Positions 8,118 through 17,031 of a DNA stretch of 34,240 nucleotides are shown piece after piece. Each line of letters starts with the position of its first letter. The first letter of the stretch is position 1. This stretch comes from a virus. The stretch spans positions 1-34,240 of IMG/VR virus record IMGVR_UViG_3300005534_000114; one strand, given 5' to 3'. The notes under the pieces were generated by a model. The model made no database searches and was not told where the DNA came from. It worked only from the letters and a program-made list of their open reading frames with translations. Made by a program: the position numbers and the translations under genes.

Positions 8118-8696
8118 TTAAACTACATAATTCATCAATGCGTTATACGCCCGTGGGTCAATTTGATCTTTTATAAGCTCGGCCCGCCTGCGAATTTCTT
8201 TGGTTTTAGCCAATTTATAAGCGTCTTCGGCCAACTCTGGCGTTTCAAATCGACCGAGATATTTAACCTTCCCTTCCGCATTAACCTGAGACTGATAATT
8301 GTTATTTCGGGGGTCATAATAAACCCCAGTTGGACAATCACCCTGATTTGCCTTTTTGTAAGTTAGCAATGAATTCAACTGAGGTGGTACGAATACGCAC
8401 GTATCAGGGCCATAGACTTTATTATCGGGGGATAAAATATCTTTATCCAGAGCCCACCTATCGTTATTAAACCCGATTTGGGTCTGACACCATTCAGCGA
8501 AGTCTTGGAATTTGATAAAATCACGATGAACAGAACATCCGATATATGTTGGGCGACGTTTTTGTTGAGCGCCACCCGACTGACATCGTTTATGAATGTC
8601 AGTCCATATTTGATATTCTTTCGTGTTTTTATTATCAACCCATGCTGGGTATCGACCCTTTTCATAGATGCCGACACCCGCTATCAATTTACTCAC
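8118..8696 (-). CDS. AP2/HNH-type homing endonuclease
   Basis: A protein of about 192 residues with a Cys/His-containing N-terminal half typical of phage HNH endonucleases (WTDIHKRC, then WALDKDILSP and PDTCVFVPPQLN) and a C-terminal AP2-like DNA-binding segment (GVYYDPRNNNYQSQV, then YLGRFETPELAEDAY). Such genes move by cutting alleles that lack them. I start at a GTG at 8696 that overlaps the rnlA stop (GGTGAGTAA), though the frame is open slightly further. It lies exactly between rnlA and pseT, which are related in function, supporting insertion. Whether it is active is unknown; no key motif is obviously broken. Confidence 0.85.
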   Translation of the reverse strand: MSKLIAGVGIYEKGRYPAWVDNKNTKEYQIWTDIHKRCQSGGAQQKRRPTYIGCSVHRDFIKFQDFAEWCQTQIGFNNDRWALDKDILSPDNKVYGPDTCVFVPPQLNSLLTYKKANQGDCPTGVYYDPRNNNYQSQVNAEGKVKYLGRFETPELAEDAYKLAKTKEIRRRAELIKDQIDPRAYNALMNYVV

Positions 8697-9825
8697 CAAA
8701 CGAACTCTCAAATTGTTTCAAGATATAATTGGAATAGTTCTTTTGAATGTACTCTTTGATTTGAGATTCCCAATCGCTGCCAATGTAAGCACTCATAGCG
8801 ACATTAAATTTCCAATCAGAATATGCGGCCTTCGCAGCCAATGCATATGATTTTCGATCCAAATCTTTGTTGACATCATGGAATGATTGTACCACGGAAC
8901 AGGTGGTGTTATAAACAGAACCGATGGAAATTTCGTAAGCGTTGATTTTGTCCAACACTACTTGGTCACCAACGAACAGAACCTTGAGGTCGTCAATCTG
9001 TTCCGTAAGGATCAGTTCAATCAGCGCTCTGGTATTTGATACATTGTCCTTGTTACGATGAAGTGCCAAATACCATGGACATTTCATCTTGAACATCACA
9101 CCAGCGCGGGTCATAGCGACCACACCCTCAGAACCGGTCAGATTCTCGATTGCATCAACCAGTGAGCCGGTATATTCAAATTCATCAACCCAAACATCCC
9201 CCAATCCCGCCAGACCCATTTCATCAATCAATCCTTCGGCGTCATAGATAGTGCCGGTCTGGTTATCGATGATGCTCAAGCCAATCAGTGTTGGTTCTTG
9301 GTAGCCGACCACGATACGGTTCCATGGAGCACACCATTCCAGATTGACAGTAAAATCGCGGGAGGCAAGAAATCTCAGATCCGCCAACAGTGCTGGTTGG
9401 GTCTTGAGGAATTTCATTGCATCATTTGCCTGAGTCGACCCGGTAGAACCTTTAGACTTCAGTCGCAATTCGCCATTGGTATGGATATAGGTAGACATCA
9501 ACGAGCCGTCTTCCTTGACCATACACATAACCAGATCATCCAAGGAAAGATCCAGAGTGAATGGATTTTCACCCAAATTGAAGAATTTCCTAGGAGGGCG
9601 GCACACCAAATCATCAAAGTTTCCTTGACGATCTACCAAAAACATGGTCCCACGGGTATCCAGCGCACCGGGATGCAGCCAATCGGAATAGCTCGCCAAT
9701 CGGTAGTTGAAAATTCGATACATCTTTTCTGGATGGTCGGCTGGGAAGTCTTTGAAATAGAATGCATCACCGATAGTAACCAAATGCATCAATTGATCGT
9801 AAAGCTGATATGGGTCAGTAGACAT
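8689..9825 (-). CDS. rnlA: RNA ligase 1 (T4 RnlA)
   Basis: The 378-residue protein matches T4 Rnl1 (374 residues) along its length: YRIFNYRLASYSDWL, KFFNLGENPF and the VKEDGSLMSTY motif I with the adenylated lysine at residue 104; the EGVVAM and MFKMKCPWY motifs IV and V follow. In T4 it seals tRNA cut in the anticodon loop by host nucleases such as PrrC, after Pnk repairs the ends. ATG at 9825 with GGAG upstream. The downstream HNH gene overlaps its final codons by 8 bases. Confidence 0.96.
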   Translation of the reverse strand: MSTDPYQLYDQLMHLVTIGDAFYFKDFPADHPEKMYRIFNYRLASYSDWLHPGALDTRGTMFLVDRQGNFDDLVCRPPRKFFNLGENPFTLDLSLDDLVMCMVKEDGSLMSTYIHTNGELRLKSKGSTGSTQANDAMKFLKTQPALLADLRFLASRDFTVNLEWCAPWNRIVVGYQEPTLIGLSIIDNQTGTIYDAEGLIDEMGLAGLGDVWVDEFEYTGSLVDAIENLTGSEGVVAMTRAGVMFKMKCPWYLALHRNKDNVSNTRALIELILTEQIDDLKVLFVGDQVVLDKINAYEISIGSVYNTTCSVVQSFHDVNKDLDRKSYALAAKAAYSDWKFNVAMSAYIGSDWESQIKEYIQKNYSNYILKQFESSFGE

Positions 9826-9840
9826 AATGTCTCCAAATAA

Positions 9841-10176
9841 TTAAATTTCTTGCAACCAGAAATATTGGGTATTGCCATTACCGGGTGATTTCAGCGCACT
9901 TTCAACAACAGTTTGATCCAAGGTAAACAACCTATCATCAAATTGTCGGGCAAATAAATGCACAGGATTGTTGTCTGAATCTTCGGTGAGGAAATAGTCA
10001 ATAACTTCTTGATCGGGAATTGTCACCGTATCAAATACCGGAACATAATAGGATTCTCGCGAACACCACTTCACAACCCTCTGAAACGTCAATCTGTCCA
10101 GTTTTGGGGAAATGGTGACCCGATATTTCTTTCTCGGCTCATTGACAATCGGACCAAGCCGATATTGTGTATTCAT
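9841..10176 (-). CDS. Hypothetical 111-aa protein
   Basis: ATG at 10176 overlaps the stop of the upstream gene (ATGA) and has GGAG before it. The sequence is alpha/beta, with KKYRVTISPKLDRLTF near the N-terminus, and lacks a membrane segment or known motif. It precedes rnlA by 15 bases. Function not recognised. Confidence 0.72.
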   Translation of the reverse strand: MNTQYRLGPIVNEPRKKYRVTISPKLDRLTFQRVVKWCSRESYYVPVFDTVTIPDQEVIDYFLTEDSDNNPVHLFARQFDDRLFTLDQTVVESALKSPGNGNTQYFWLQEI

Positions 10177-10556
10177 GCGGCTCCTGCGAGATAGCGACCA
10201 ATGTAATTGATTGAATTGATTGTTTCTTGAACAATCAAATTGATGTCCGAAATGATTTTATTCATCTTCGGAGCTTGCAGGAGTTCAGACTTTTTCAGAA
10301 AGATCACCTGTTCTTTACCATTTCGCAGATAATCTTCGATGGTAAAGAATGGTTTCTTCGACTCATAGAATTCAAATCGAAAAATCACACCATGTTTCTG
10401 GTCGGCCTTCTCATAGACCCGAATCTTATGTTTCGGAAACTCAATCCACGATACATAACCTTCTTCATCTTCACGGAATTTGGCGACCCCACTACATTCC
10501 AGAAGGTTTCGATTCTGGAGAACTCGGGTAACCAACAAAACTGCCGAATGAGTCAT
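10173..10556 (-). CDS. Hypothetical 127-aa protein
   Basis: Start ATG at 10556 has GGAG upstream; those bases also include the TAG stop of the SleB-like gene, so the two are tightly packed. The protein has a beta-rich N-terminal half and a C-terminal helical half. No family recognised. Confidence 0.72.
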   Translation of the reverse strand: MTHSAVLLVTRVLQNRNLLECSGVAKFREDEEGYVSWIEFPKHKIRVYEKADQKHGVIFRFEFYESKKPFFTIEDYLRNGKEQVIFLKKSELLQAPKMNKIISDINLIVQETINSINYIGRYLAGAA

Positions 10557-10564
10557 ACATACTC

Positions 10565-11254
10565 CTAAAGATTCTTACTGACATAAAATGTATGGGCACC
10601 AATCTTCGCGGTCTTATTGAACGCATAGACCCACTTAGGTTTTGATGCAACCTTTGATTCATTCAGGTAGTGGGTAGCCCCATTGGTGGTGTCTTTCAAC
10701 AATCCATCATAAGCAATCCACGCCACATACCCGGCCATGTATTTTGAATCGATATCAATCATGCGCCTATCTTTCAATTGACACATATAGCTGAATTGAC
10801 ACACCCACCCAGTTTTCTTGACATATTTCTTTTGATTCACGACCGCCGCAATGGAACTAGGGAATCCATCGGTATTGGTCCGATTCACAACAACATTGGC
10901 GACTGCTTTCATGCCATCCAAACCACCGCCGCGATCTTCAAAATAGGTCGCTTCGGCTAATTTGTAACATTCCCAGTGTTTGAAACACTTTTGGGCATAG
11001 CCTTTCATCCGGTCATCGGATGGGACTCGCACAATTGGTGTCTTACGATCATGCACAGAAGGTTTTGATACAACCTGTTGCATAGGGTCGTTTTTAACAA
11101 CTGGTTCACTGACAGCATTTTGCTGTTCGGTCAATTCAATTTCGTTGAGTTGCCGCGCCTGATCCGGTACATCTGAATTGTGTAGCTGCGCGACCAACAA
11201 AACTGATAGGCAGGCTGATACTACGAACAGCCCCTGTTCAATCCGTTTGGTCAT
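10565..11254 (-). CDS. SleB-like cell-wall hydrolase with N-terminal membrane anchor or signal
   Basis: Residues about 8-24 are hydrophobic (LFVVSACLSVLLVA), suggesting a signal-anchor, followed by a low-complexity linker. From about residue 90 the sequence resembles the SleB/Hydrolase_2 domain: LAEATYFEDRGG with the likely catalytic glutamate, AVANVVVNR, a GWVCQFSY block, GATHYLNE and the terminal IGAHTFYV. The family hydrolyses peptidoglycan. With the GH108 lysozyme it gives the phage two wall-degrading enzymes; the anchored one may act from the periplasmic side. It ends in TAG, one of only two TAG stops in my gene list. Confidence 0.88.
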   Translation of the reverse strand: MTKRIEQGLFVVSACLSVLLVAQLHNSDVPDQARQLNEIELTEQQNAVSEPVVKNDPMQQVVSKPSVHDRKTPIVRVPSDDRMKGYAQKCFKHWECYKLAEATYFEDRGGGLDGMKAVANVVVNRTNTDGFPSSIAAVVNQKKYVKKTGWVCQFSYMCQLKDRRMIDIDSKYMAGYVAWIAYDGLLKDTTNGATHYLNESKVASKPKWVYAFNKTAKIGAHTFYVSKNL

Positions 11255-11265
11255 TATTTGTACTC

Positions 11266-11556
11266 TTATTCAAGCAAAATCGCATACGGTTCGGATGTGA
11301 TTTTGTCATACAAATGCATCATCCGTTCTTCTTGGAATCGCGCCATCATTTGACGGTATCCCATGTACGTGATTGGTGCTCCGGTTAATGAAACCGGGGG
11401 ATTTTCTAACTCATTGACGAATGCGACGAAAGCCATTTCGTTATTGGCGGTATCATCCAGACCAAATTTGAACATAATGCTGCGAATCACCATCAGTTCC
11501 AAAACCAACTCTTCTACTTTGTTTCGCTGGATATCACGTTTTGACAAATTCGACAC
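11266..11556 (-). CDS. Hypothetical 96-aa protein
   Basis: I start at GTG 11556 because a run of five G lies nine bases before it. The frame is open to a TTG at 11586, but that would begin inside the terminator hairpin of the gp52 gene. The protein is mainly helical, rich in methionine toward the C-terminus (MMARFQEERMMHLYDKI). No family recognised. It is the first gene after the topoisomerase transcript ends. Confidence 0.66.
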   Translation of the reverse strand: MSNLSKRDIQRNKVEELVLELMVIRSIMFKFGLDDTANNEMAFVAFVNELENPPVSLTGAPITYMGYRQMMARFQEERMMHLYDKITSEPYAILLE

Positions 11557-11573
11557 GTACAACAACCCCCGGT

Positions 11574-11599
11574 AAAAACGGCCCAATCATTCAGGCCGT
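11574..11599 (-). terminator. Terminator after gp52 gene
   Basis: ACGGCC (11594-11599 on the minus strand) pairs with GGCCGT (11578-11583) across a 10-base loop and is followed by a T-run on the minus strand. It lies 19 bases past the gp52 stop. Confidence 0.8.
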
Positions 11600-11617
11600 G
11601 CGATTAATACTGGAACC

Positions 11618-12916
11618 TTAAATCTGTTCCAAATCTTCAATGAACAACCCAGCAGGGGTCGCATTCTTCCAGTAGATCCGCTTAGCGTCAAGCGCTTTCG
11701 CCTTACCCATCTGGACCACAATCTCATCCTTGGTTAGAGAGTAGAATTCCATTCCTAATAGACTCGGAACAATATCCTTATCGAAGGTAGCAGTCAACTC
11801 CTTTGTGAGTGCCGCTTTGGTTTTCCCTTTAAAATCAAGCTCTTGGTTGAGGATCATACCGATAAATTTGATCTTTGCAACCGCTACCTTGAAATTATGT
11901 TCCGATTCGGCCAATTGTTTTGCAATCCTATCGGAATAGAATGGCAAACGGAAGTCACAAAATTCCTTGACAACCTCATGTGGACCGCCAAATTTCCGTA
12001 GCTTACGATCCTGATCCAGTACCGTAAGGTTTTCCGTGAACGACGAACGAAGCTTAAACATTTTGATCAATTCTTCATTCGATTTTGTATCAAATCCACG
12101 CTTCAAATCCACACTGAATCTAAAGCCATGGTCGCCGCAGTCCTCGTCATAGCGCAGGATCATCCCGTTCTCTTGTAACTCGTCGAGAACTCTGATATAG
12201 CCAACCCGGTCGTATTTGAACGGTACTTCACTGATGATGGCGGTGGTCTTACCTTTCAGGTCGATAATTCCTACCTGATCGAACCCACCCTTTGGATTGC
12301 GTTCGATCTTACCCTTGAATCCGTAAAAGGTTGGAATTACATCAATTGTGGTGATGTCCTTACCCTGTACATATTTCAGGCATAGATTCTTTACATCATT
12401 TAGCGCATACGGTGGGATATCGGTGGCATAGCCAGTCGCAACCCCGGATACACCGTTGACCAAAACCATAGGAATGATCGGTAGGTAATATTTCGGTGGA
12501 ATGTGTTCAGGGTCATCATGGGCTGGGCAAAGATCGTTATCTTTGAACAGCTTTTGAACCATTGGATGCACCTGTGCAAACACATACCGAGGGGCCGAAG
12601 GTTCCTGAACAAGCCGGTCCCCAAAGTTACCATCCCCAAGTAGACATGGTTGGTTGTTAGACCAATCCGCAGCCATCTTTTGTGCGGTTTCCTGTGCCGC
12701 TGCATCCCCGTGGTGATAGCCATATTCAGCAATCGCCGCCAGTGATGAAACCTTTAGCCAGCGATTTGATGCATTCTTAAACGCAGAGTACATAATGAAT
12801 CGCTGTGATGGTTTGAACCCATCGATCAGTGAAGGGATAGCCCGTTCACTGATCGTATAGATTGAGAAATCACGCCAAGGCCCAGCAGCAAATTGACTTA
12901 ATGTAGTTTCGGTCAT
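11618..12916 (-). CDS. 52: DNA topoisomerase II medium subunit (T4 gp52)
   Basis: Breakage-reunion subunit of the T4-type II topoisomerase. AIPSLIDGFKPSQR near the N-terminus, the GYHHG block, GDGNFGDR and the catalytic tyrosine at residue 111 in PRYVFA are clear, followed by the LPIIPMVLVNGVSG block shared with T4. The 432-residue length is close to T4 gp52. It begins at an ATG overlapping the stop of the large subunit (GTATGA), so both are made from one message. The enzyme relaxes DNA and supports origin initiation. Confidence 0.97.
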   Translation of the reverse strand: MTETTLSQFAAGPWRDFSIYTISERAIPSLIDGFKPSQRFIMYSAFKNASNRWLKVSSLAAIAEYGYHHGDAAAQETAQKMAADWSNNQPCLLGDGNFGDRLVQEPSAPRYVFAQVHPMVQKLFKDNDLCPAHDDPEHIPPKYYLPIIPMVLVNGVSGVATGYATDIPPYALNDVKNLCLKYVQGKDITTIDVIPTFYGFKGKIERNPKGGFDQVGIIDLKGKTTAIISEVPFKYDRVGYIRVLDELQENGMILRYDEDCGDHGFRFSVDLKRGFDTKSNEELIKMFKLRSSFTENLTVLDQDRKLRKFGGPHEVVKEFCDFRLPFYSDRIAKQLAESEHNFKVAVAKIKFIGMILNQELDFKGKTKAALTKELTATFDKDIVPSLLGMEFYSLTKDEIVVQMGKAKALDAKRIYWKNATPAGLFIEDLEQI

Positions 12917-14739
12917 ACGTCACCAATTAATTTCTTACGGGCGTCACCAAATTTATTGTATGCGCCATACATTGCATCAAATAGAACGGGGTCATCAATC
13001 TGTACGGTAATCATTACCGGGCTTGCCAGAATGTCTTTGTACTCAGCTTTACGCAGCGACCCAAGACCTTTGATGTATCTAATTTCATAACCCTTCAAGC
13101 CGCTAGCTGATGCATCATAATCAGACTTATCATAGAAATATTTCCGTTCATCTTTCTTGGTTGCAACATAAAGCGGGGTCCGAACTATTTTGATTCTATG
13201 TTTTTGATACAGTTCAGGCCATAGCCAGAAGAAATTCAATAACAACCCTTGAATAGAGAATCCATCAATATCTTGGTCTGTCATAATCGCAATCGTACCA
13301 TAATCAGGTTCGATCACTTTTTGACCAATTTTCAACCCAAGGATATTGATTAAATCACCAAGTTCTTTGGTTTTCAGAATTTCGGCAGTAGTCATACCGG
13401 TAATATTTGGAATCTTACCTCGCAGGGGATAACCCCCGTAAATCTTCGCCAGATCCTGTGTACGGGCTGAAATGAACGGGCCAATAGCAGAGTCGCCTTC
13501 TGTGATGAATAAGGTCTTACCGCTTGCTATACGGCCTGTAGCGGGGATGTGCTTTTCAACCTTTTTAGATTGAAGCGCTTTTTCTGCTAAAGTTGCAGCC
13601 CGAGCATCCGCAGCCATCTGTTTGGCTAGCTGTGATTGGATTATTGGCATAATCAAAGCTTCATTTTTCATGATGCCTTGAGCCAATTTGTCGAACTTTA
13701 TATTGGCAAACAAACCGGAGACTTCACCACGCGGGTTGGTGATTCGTTCCTTGGTTTGGCTATCGAACTTCATGTTCTTCATCCCACGGATCACAGATAC
13801 CACTTGTAGATGGCTCTTAATCTGTCCGGGTGTCACTTCTAGTTTGTGTTTCTTTTTGATCAAATCTCGAAGAACTTCGATAATCTGACCGACCGCATAA
13901 TCAATATGGGTTCCACCCTGACTGATGTTCAAACCGTTGACCAGAGACAGGCATCGGAACTCTTCATCCGTGGAATTCATGATTCCGAGAATGATGGAAT
14001 CGTCATGATGAATCACGTTTTCTACCGAGAATTTATCCACCCAAGCTTTAGCTGAACCAGTTTTGATGGTATCGCCATTGAGCTTAAACGTAATGGCTGG
14101 GTAGCAGATCGATAAATTGACCAGACGGCTTTTAATCAAACCCATCATGGTTGCATCAATCATCTGAACCCCGAACCGTGGGAAATCTGGTTCGATGTAG
14201 ACCTCTGTGAATTTCTTGGTCGATTTCTTGACCGAAACGTCCCGGATAGTCGCGTTGTCTTCACAGGTCACTACCAGATGATGTTTACCATCTGAAGTTG
14301 TCCCAATGAATTTGGAACTAAAGATGTTAGCCAAAGCTGACCCAACACCGTTCATACCGATAGTATCCCGGTCGGTATCCGCCCCAAAATTTGATCCAGC
14401 CTTGGTTTTACACCATGCTGCTACTGGGGTATAGATTTTCTCACCATCGAGGTCATCGACTAGGACAACAGGGATACCCCGGCCATTGTCTTTGATCCAA
14501 AAGCTTTTGGCATCGACCTTGATGTCAATAGCATTGGCGAATTCACCATTGGTTCGGATGTGTTCATCGATTGAGTTGTCAATCAGTTCGTTGATGATCT
14601 TGAATAGACCGGGAACGAATTTCGCACTCGCCCACTGATAATTCAGGAACAGGGATTGGGTTTCCTCAACCACCGATCCACAGTACATCCCCGGTCGTAG
14701 CAGGATGTGGGCCTTATCATCTAGAATCTTGAAGCTCAT
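12913..14739 (-). CDS. 39: DNA topoisomerase II large subunit, uninterrupted (T4 gp39+gp60)
   Basis: A 608-residue protein holding the GHKL ATPase (ELIDNSID, DNGRGIP, MNGVGSA) and the TOPRIM part (FITEGDSA near residue 410 and DQDIDG near 490). In T4 the C-terminal part is a separate gene, 60, with the 50-base translational bypass; here one continuous frame covers both, the ancestral arrangement seen in many relatives. ATG at 14739 follows AAGGAA. It is the first gene after a hairpin that overlaps a promoter at 14767-14796. Confidence 0.97.
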   Translation of the reverse strand: MSFKILDDKAHILLRPGMYCGSVVEETQSLFLNYQWASAKFVPGLFKIINELIDNSIDEHIRTNGEFANAIDIKVDAKSFWIKDNGRGIPVVLVDDLDGEKIYTPVAAWCKTKAGSNFGADTDRDTIGMNGVGSALANIFSSKFIGTTSDGKHHLVVTCEDNATIRDVSVKKSTKKFTEVYIEPDFPRFGVQMIDATMMGLIKSRLVNLSICYPAITFKLNGDTIKTGSAKAWVDKFSVENVIHHDDSIILGIMNSTDEEFRCLSLVNGLNISQGGTHIDYAVGQIIEVLRDLIKKKHKLEVTPGQIKSHLQVVSVIRGMKNMKFDSQTKERITNPRGEVSGLFANIKFDKLAQGIMKNEALIMPIIQSQLAKQMAADARAATLAEKALQSKKVEKHIPATGRIASGKTLFITEGDSAIGPFISARTQDLAKIYGGYPLRGKIPNITGMTTAEILKTKELGDLINILGLKIGQKVIEPDYGTIAIMTDQDIDGFSIQGLLLNFFWLWPELYQKHRIKIVRTPLYVATKKDERKYFYDKSDYDASASGLKGYEIRYIKGLGSLRKAEYKDILASPVMITVQIDDPVLFDAMYGAYNKFGDARKKLIGDV

Positions 14740-14762
14740 TAGGGATTCCTTTGAAATAGAAA

Positions 14763-14785
14763 GGGGATTCTATCACAGAATCCCC
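14763..14785 (-). terminator. Terminator after dexA that contains the topoisomerase promoter -10 box
   Basis: GGGGATTC pairs perfectly with GAATCCCC across a seven-base loop. On the minus strand it lies 15 bases past the dexA stop and is followed by TTTCTATTT. The -10 box TAGAAT of the next promoter lies inside the loop and second arm. Confidence 0.75.
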
Positions 14786-14796
14786 CTCTTCTAAAC
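14767..14796 (-). promoter_or_regulatory. Promoter for topoisomerase genes, overlapping a hairpin
   Basis: Minus strand GTTTAGA (14796-14790), 17-base spacer, TAGAAT (14772-14767). The -35 begins four bases after the dexA stop codon, and the -10 is inside the terminator hairpin. Confidence 0.65.
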
Positions 14797-14799
14797 ACA

Positions 14800-15444
14800 T
14801 TACAGGTCAGAAATATCCATCTGACCCATTGCAAGCTTGACGCAGTTCTGCATTTCGATGACAGCCTTAGCGATGTCATGGCGGGCATCATGCATACGGA
14901 ACCCCGGAATGGTCTTGTATTCGCGATCATCCTTGTACAAGGTGGTCGCGGTCAAATCCATCAAAGCCCCAGAGATAAACGAACGAATATCGCGAGAGTT
15001 CCAGAAGGCACCCGGCAATTTCAGATCGACCGTACCCATTGCATCATCCATAATCGGGATATCGAAATCCTGACCACGACAGAAACGATAGGTGCGCTTT
15101 TCACTGCCTTTGTTGATACCACGCTCTGCCAGATAGTCCATAATCTGTTTCGAACCTTCGCGAAGCGTCACGTCTTTGGCGGATGGCATCAGCTCTTTAC
15201 GAACAACATCATCCTGTTTCTTCCACCACGCCAGAGTATCAGGGTCGATTTTACGACCGTCAGCCTTTTGGCTTGCTACACTGAATTTGATGTAAAGAGC
15301 ATCGTTGACATATTCGTCAAACGTTTTCGTTTCGTTAAAGTCGAACACCAGAAACGCTGCCGAGACGATTACACATCCCGGCTTGGTGCCCAGAGTTTCG
15401 ATATCGAAACCGTACAGTTTACTATCTTTACCAACTGTCAGCAT
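14800..15444 (-). CDS. dexA: DexA-like 3'-5' exonuclease
   Basis: DEDD-type exonuclease of 214 residues. The first acidic motif FDIETLG carries D14 and E16; WWKKQ, then FCRGQDFDIPIM with the second motif, FWNSRDIR and HDARHDIAKAV with the third all align with T4 DexA. It degrades single-stranded DNA 3' to 5'. The start ATG shares a base with the TAA of the MazG-like gene (TAATG). The gene ends just before the topoisomerase promoter. Confidence 0.95.
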   Translation of the reverse strand: MLTVGKDSKLYGFDIETLGTKPGCVIVSAAFLVFDFNETKTFDEYVNDALYIKFSVASQKADGRKIDPDTLAWWKKQDDVVRKELMPSAKDVTLREGSKQIMDYLAERGINKGSEKRTYRFCRGQDFDIPIMDDAMGTVDLKLPGAFWNSRDIRSFISGALMDLTATTLYKDDREYKTIPGFRMHDARHDIAKAVIEMQNCVKLAMGQMDISDL

Positions 15445-16007
15445 TAGACCGCACCAACCATATGCAGGTCAGCTTCTTTCACGAAGATACCGTCGATCAT
15501 TTTACCCTTACGGTCTTTGATCACGTTGTACGATGCCAGCAATGCGTCATCAAACGATTCGTTATCCAACAGAACATCAGCCAACGCCGCTACCAGACCA
15601 AGACCATGGCCGATACCTTCTTTTGCCAGTGGCATGTTTTTCTTGGCGATACCGGTAGCCAGCTTACTGAAACTGGTTACCATCGCACGAATATAGGTTG
15701 CATAGTCTGGTTCATCGTCGAAGAACTTCAGTTCCTGACCAAGACCCGACGCATATTCGAAACATTCTTCAACAGTAAGCCCCATCTGTGCGGCCAAAAT
15801 TGTCAGAACAACCGCAGTATCACCGATACCGTCTTTTTGTTCGGCATAGTTCTGTTCTTCCATGCCAAGAGTGATTTCACCGAATTCCTCAATCAGTTTT
15901 ACAAACTGAGCTTGAGGTGTCGCACCCAAAATCAAATTACGATCATGACCCCATTGGCGGATCATTTCAAATACAGGTACGGTTGCGAGGGTAATAGGAT
16001 TGCTCAT
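15444..16007 (-). CDS. MazG-like nucleotide pyrophosphohydrolase
   Basis: A 187-residue all-helical protein. Residues about 38-75 carry the metal-binding pattern of the MazG superfamily: LIEEFGEI with paired glutamates, then DGIGDTAVVLTIL with an aspartate in the next helix. Such enzymes hydrolyse nucleoside triphosphates, possibly alarmones or non-canonical dNTPs. The C-terminal half is a second helical region I do not recognise. I start at ATG 16007, which overlaps the primase TGA; a GTG six codons earlier is also possible. It sits between primase and DexA, fitting nucleotide or replication housekeeping. Confidence 0.8.
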   Translation of the reverse strand: MSNPITLATVPVFEMIRQWGHDRNLILGATPQAQFVKLIEEFGEITLGMEEQNYAEQKDGIGDTAVVLTILAAQMGLTVEECFEYASGLGQELKFFDDEPDYATYIRAMVTSFSKLATGIAKKNMPLAKEGIGHGLGLVAALADVLLDNESFDDALLASYNVIKDRKGKMIDGIFVKEADLHMVGAV

Positions 16008-17026
16008 AATGATACTTTCTTCCACAAATTAAATTCAAGTTGAGCGGTTAATCCACCCACAATGTTTGATTCAAAATAACGCTGAATTTCGCGAGCTGTT
16101 ACACCGTTCTGGATGCACAAGTTCACATCCTTCCACGGATATTTCCAATGTCGCCAGTTCACAAACCTAGCCCCACGGTCGATCAATTGTTGATATCGAC
16201 GCAGAACTGATACATTTCGAGGTTCGTTATCCAATGCAAAAACCCAATCATACCCATTAGGTAGATCATTAGGGCTTGCACTACCACCTAATATGGCGGC
16301 GGTGTTGCTTAAACACATTCCATCAAATGCGCCTTCCAATAGGAATAGCGGCTGATCCTTCTTAGCCTTATCCATACCCCAGAGTTTGAGGCAATCTTTA
16401 ACCTTGACGGTCAGATATTTCTTTTCATCCACATCAGGATCGAGACTTCGACCTTGAAAGCAGATCAGTTCCCGGTTTTCGTTATACGCTGGGATTACAA
16501 TCCGCGCTTCTTCGGATTTGATGGTTTTATAGGTATCAGGTTCAAATTGGTTGGTTAGTTCTTTCCAGCTTTCACAGAAATACAACTTCTCCAGCCAATG
16601 TGTAGGCAATTTTCGATTTTCGATATACACCCGAGCGAAATGATCATGCGGTAAACTTGCAATCGTCGGTAAATCGTGAACCAATTCTGGGTCACCAGCA
16701 TGTCTTTCAGGTTTGGCTTCTACAACAGACTTTTGACGGCTGCCGTTACCATATTCTCGAAATTTTTCCAATGCCCATTCCGAGTACAATGCAGGGTCTT
16801 GTCGTTTCAGGAAGAACCCAAAGTCAGACCCGCAGGTATCATCATTGAAACAATGAAATCTAGTCTTGTTATCGGTCCCGATAAACCATGCACGCGCTTT
16901 GTATTTGTTCTTCGACGAATCCCCGCAAATCGGACACCGAAAGTTGTATCGACCCGGAGATTTTTGTTTGAACATATCCAATCGAAGTGAAATTCGACCG
17001 ATATACGCTTGGTCTATGTGATCCAT
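16004..17026 (-). CDS. 61: DNA primase (T4 gp61)
   Basis: A 340-residue primase. The zinc-binding N-terminus has CPICG at 31-35 and the second pair in HCFNDDTCG; the TOPRIM catalytic region has FLLEGAFDGM and FALDNEP. It makes RNA primers for Okazaki fragments with helicase gp41, encoded in the same gene cluster. ATG at 17026 with an AGGT ribosome site. The stop overlaps the MazG-like start. Confidence 0.95.
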   Translation of the reverse strand: MDHIDQAYIGRISLRLDMFKQKSPGRYNFRCPICGDSSKNKYKARAWFIGTDNKTRFHCFNDDTCGSDFGFFLKRQDPALYSEWALEKFREYGNGSRQKSVVEAKPERHAGDPELVHDLPTIASLPHDHFARVYIENRKLPTHWLEKLYFCESWKELTNQFEPDTYKTIKSEEARIVIPAYNENRELICFQGRSLDPDVDEKKYLTVKVKDCLKLWGMDKAKKDQPLFLLEGAFDGMCLSNTAAILGGSASPNDLPNGYDWVFALDNEPRNVSVLRRYQQLIDRGARFVNWRHWKYPWKDVNLCIQNGVTAREIQRYFESNIVGGLTAQLEFNLWKKVSL

Positions 17027-17031
17027 CTTAC

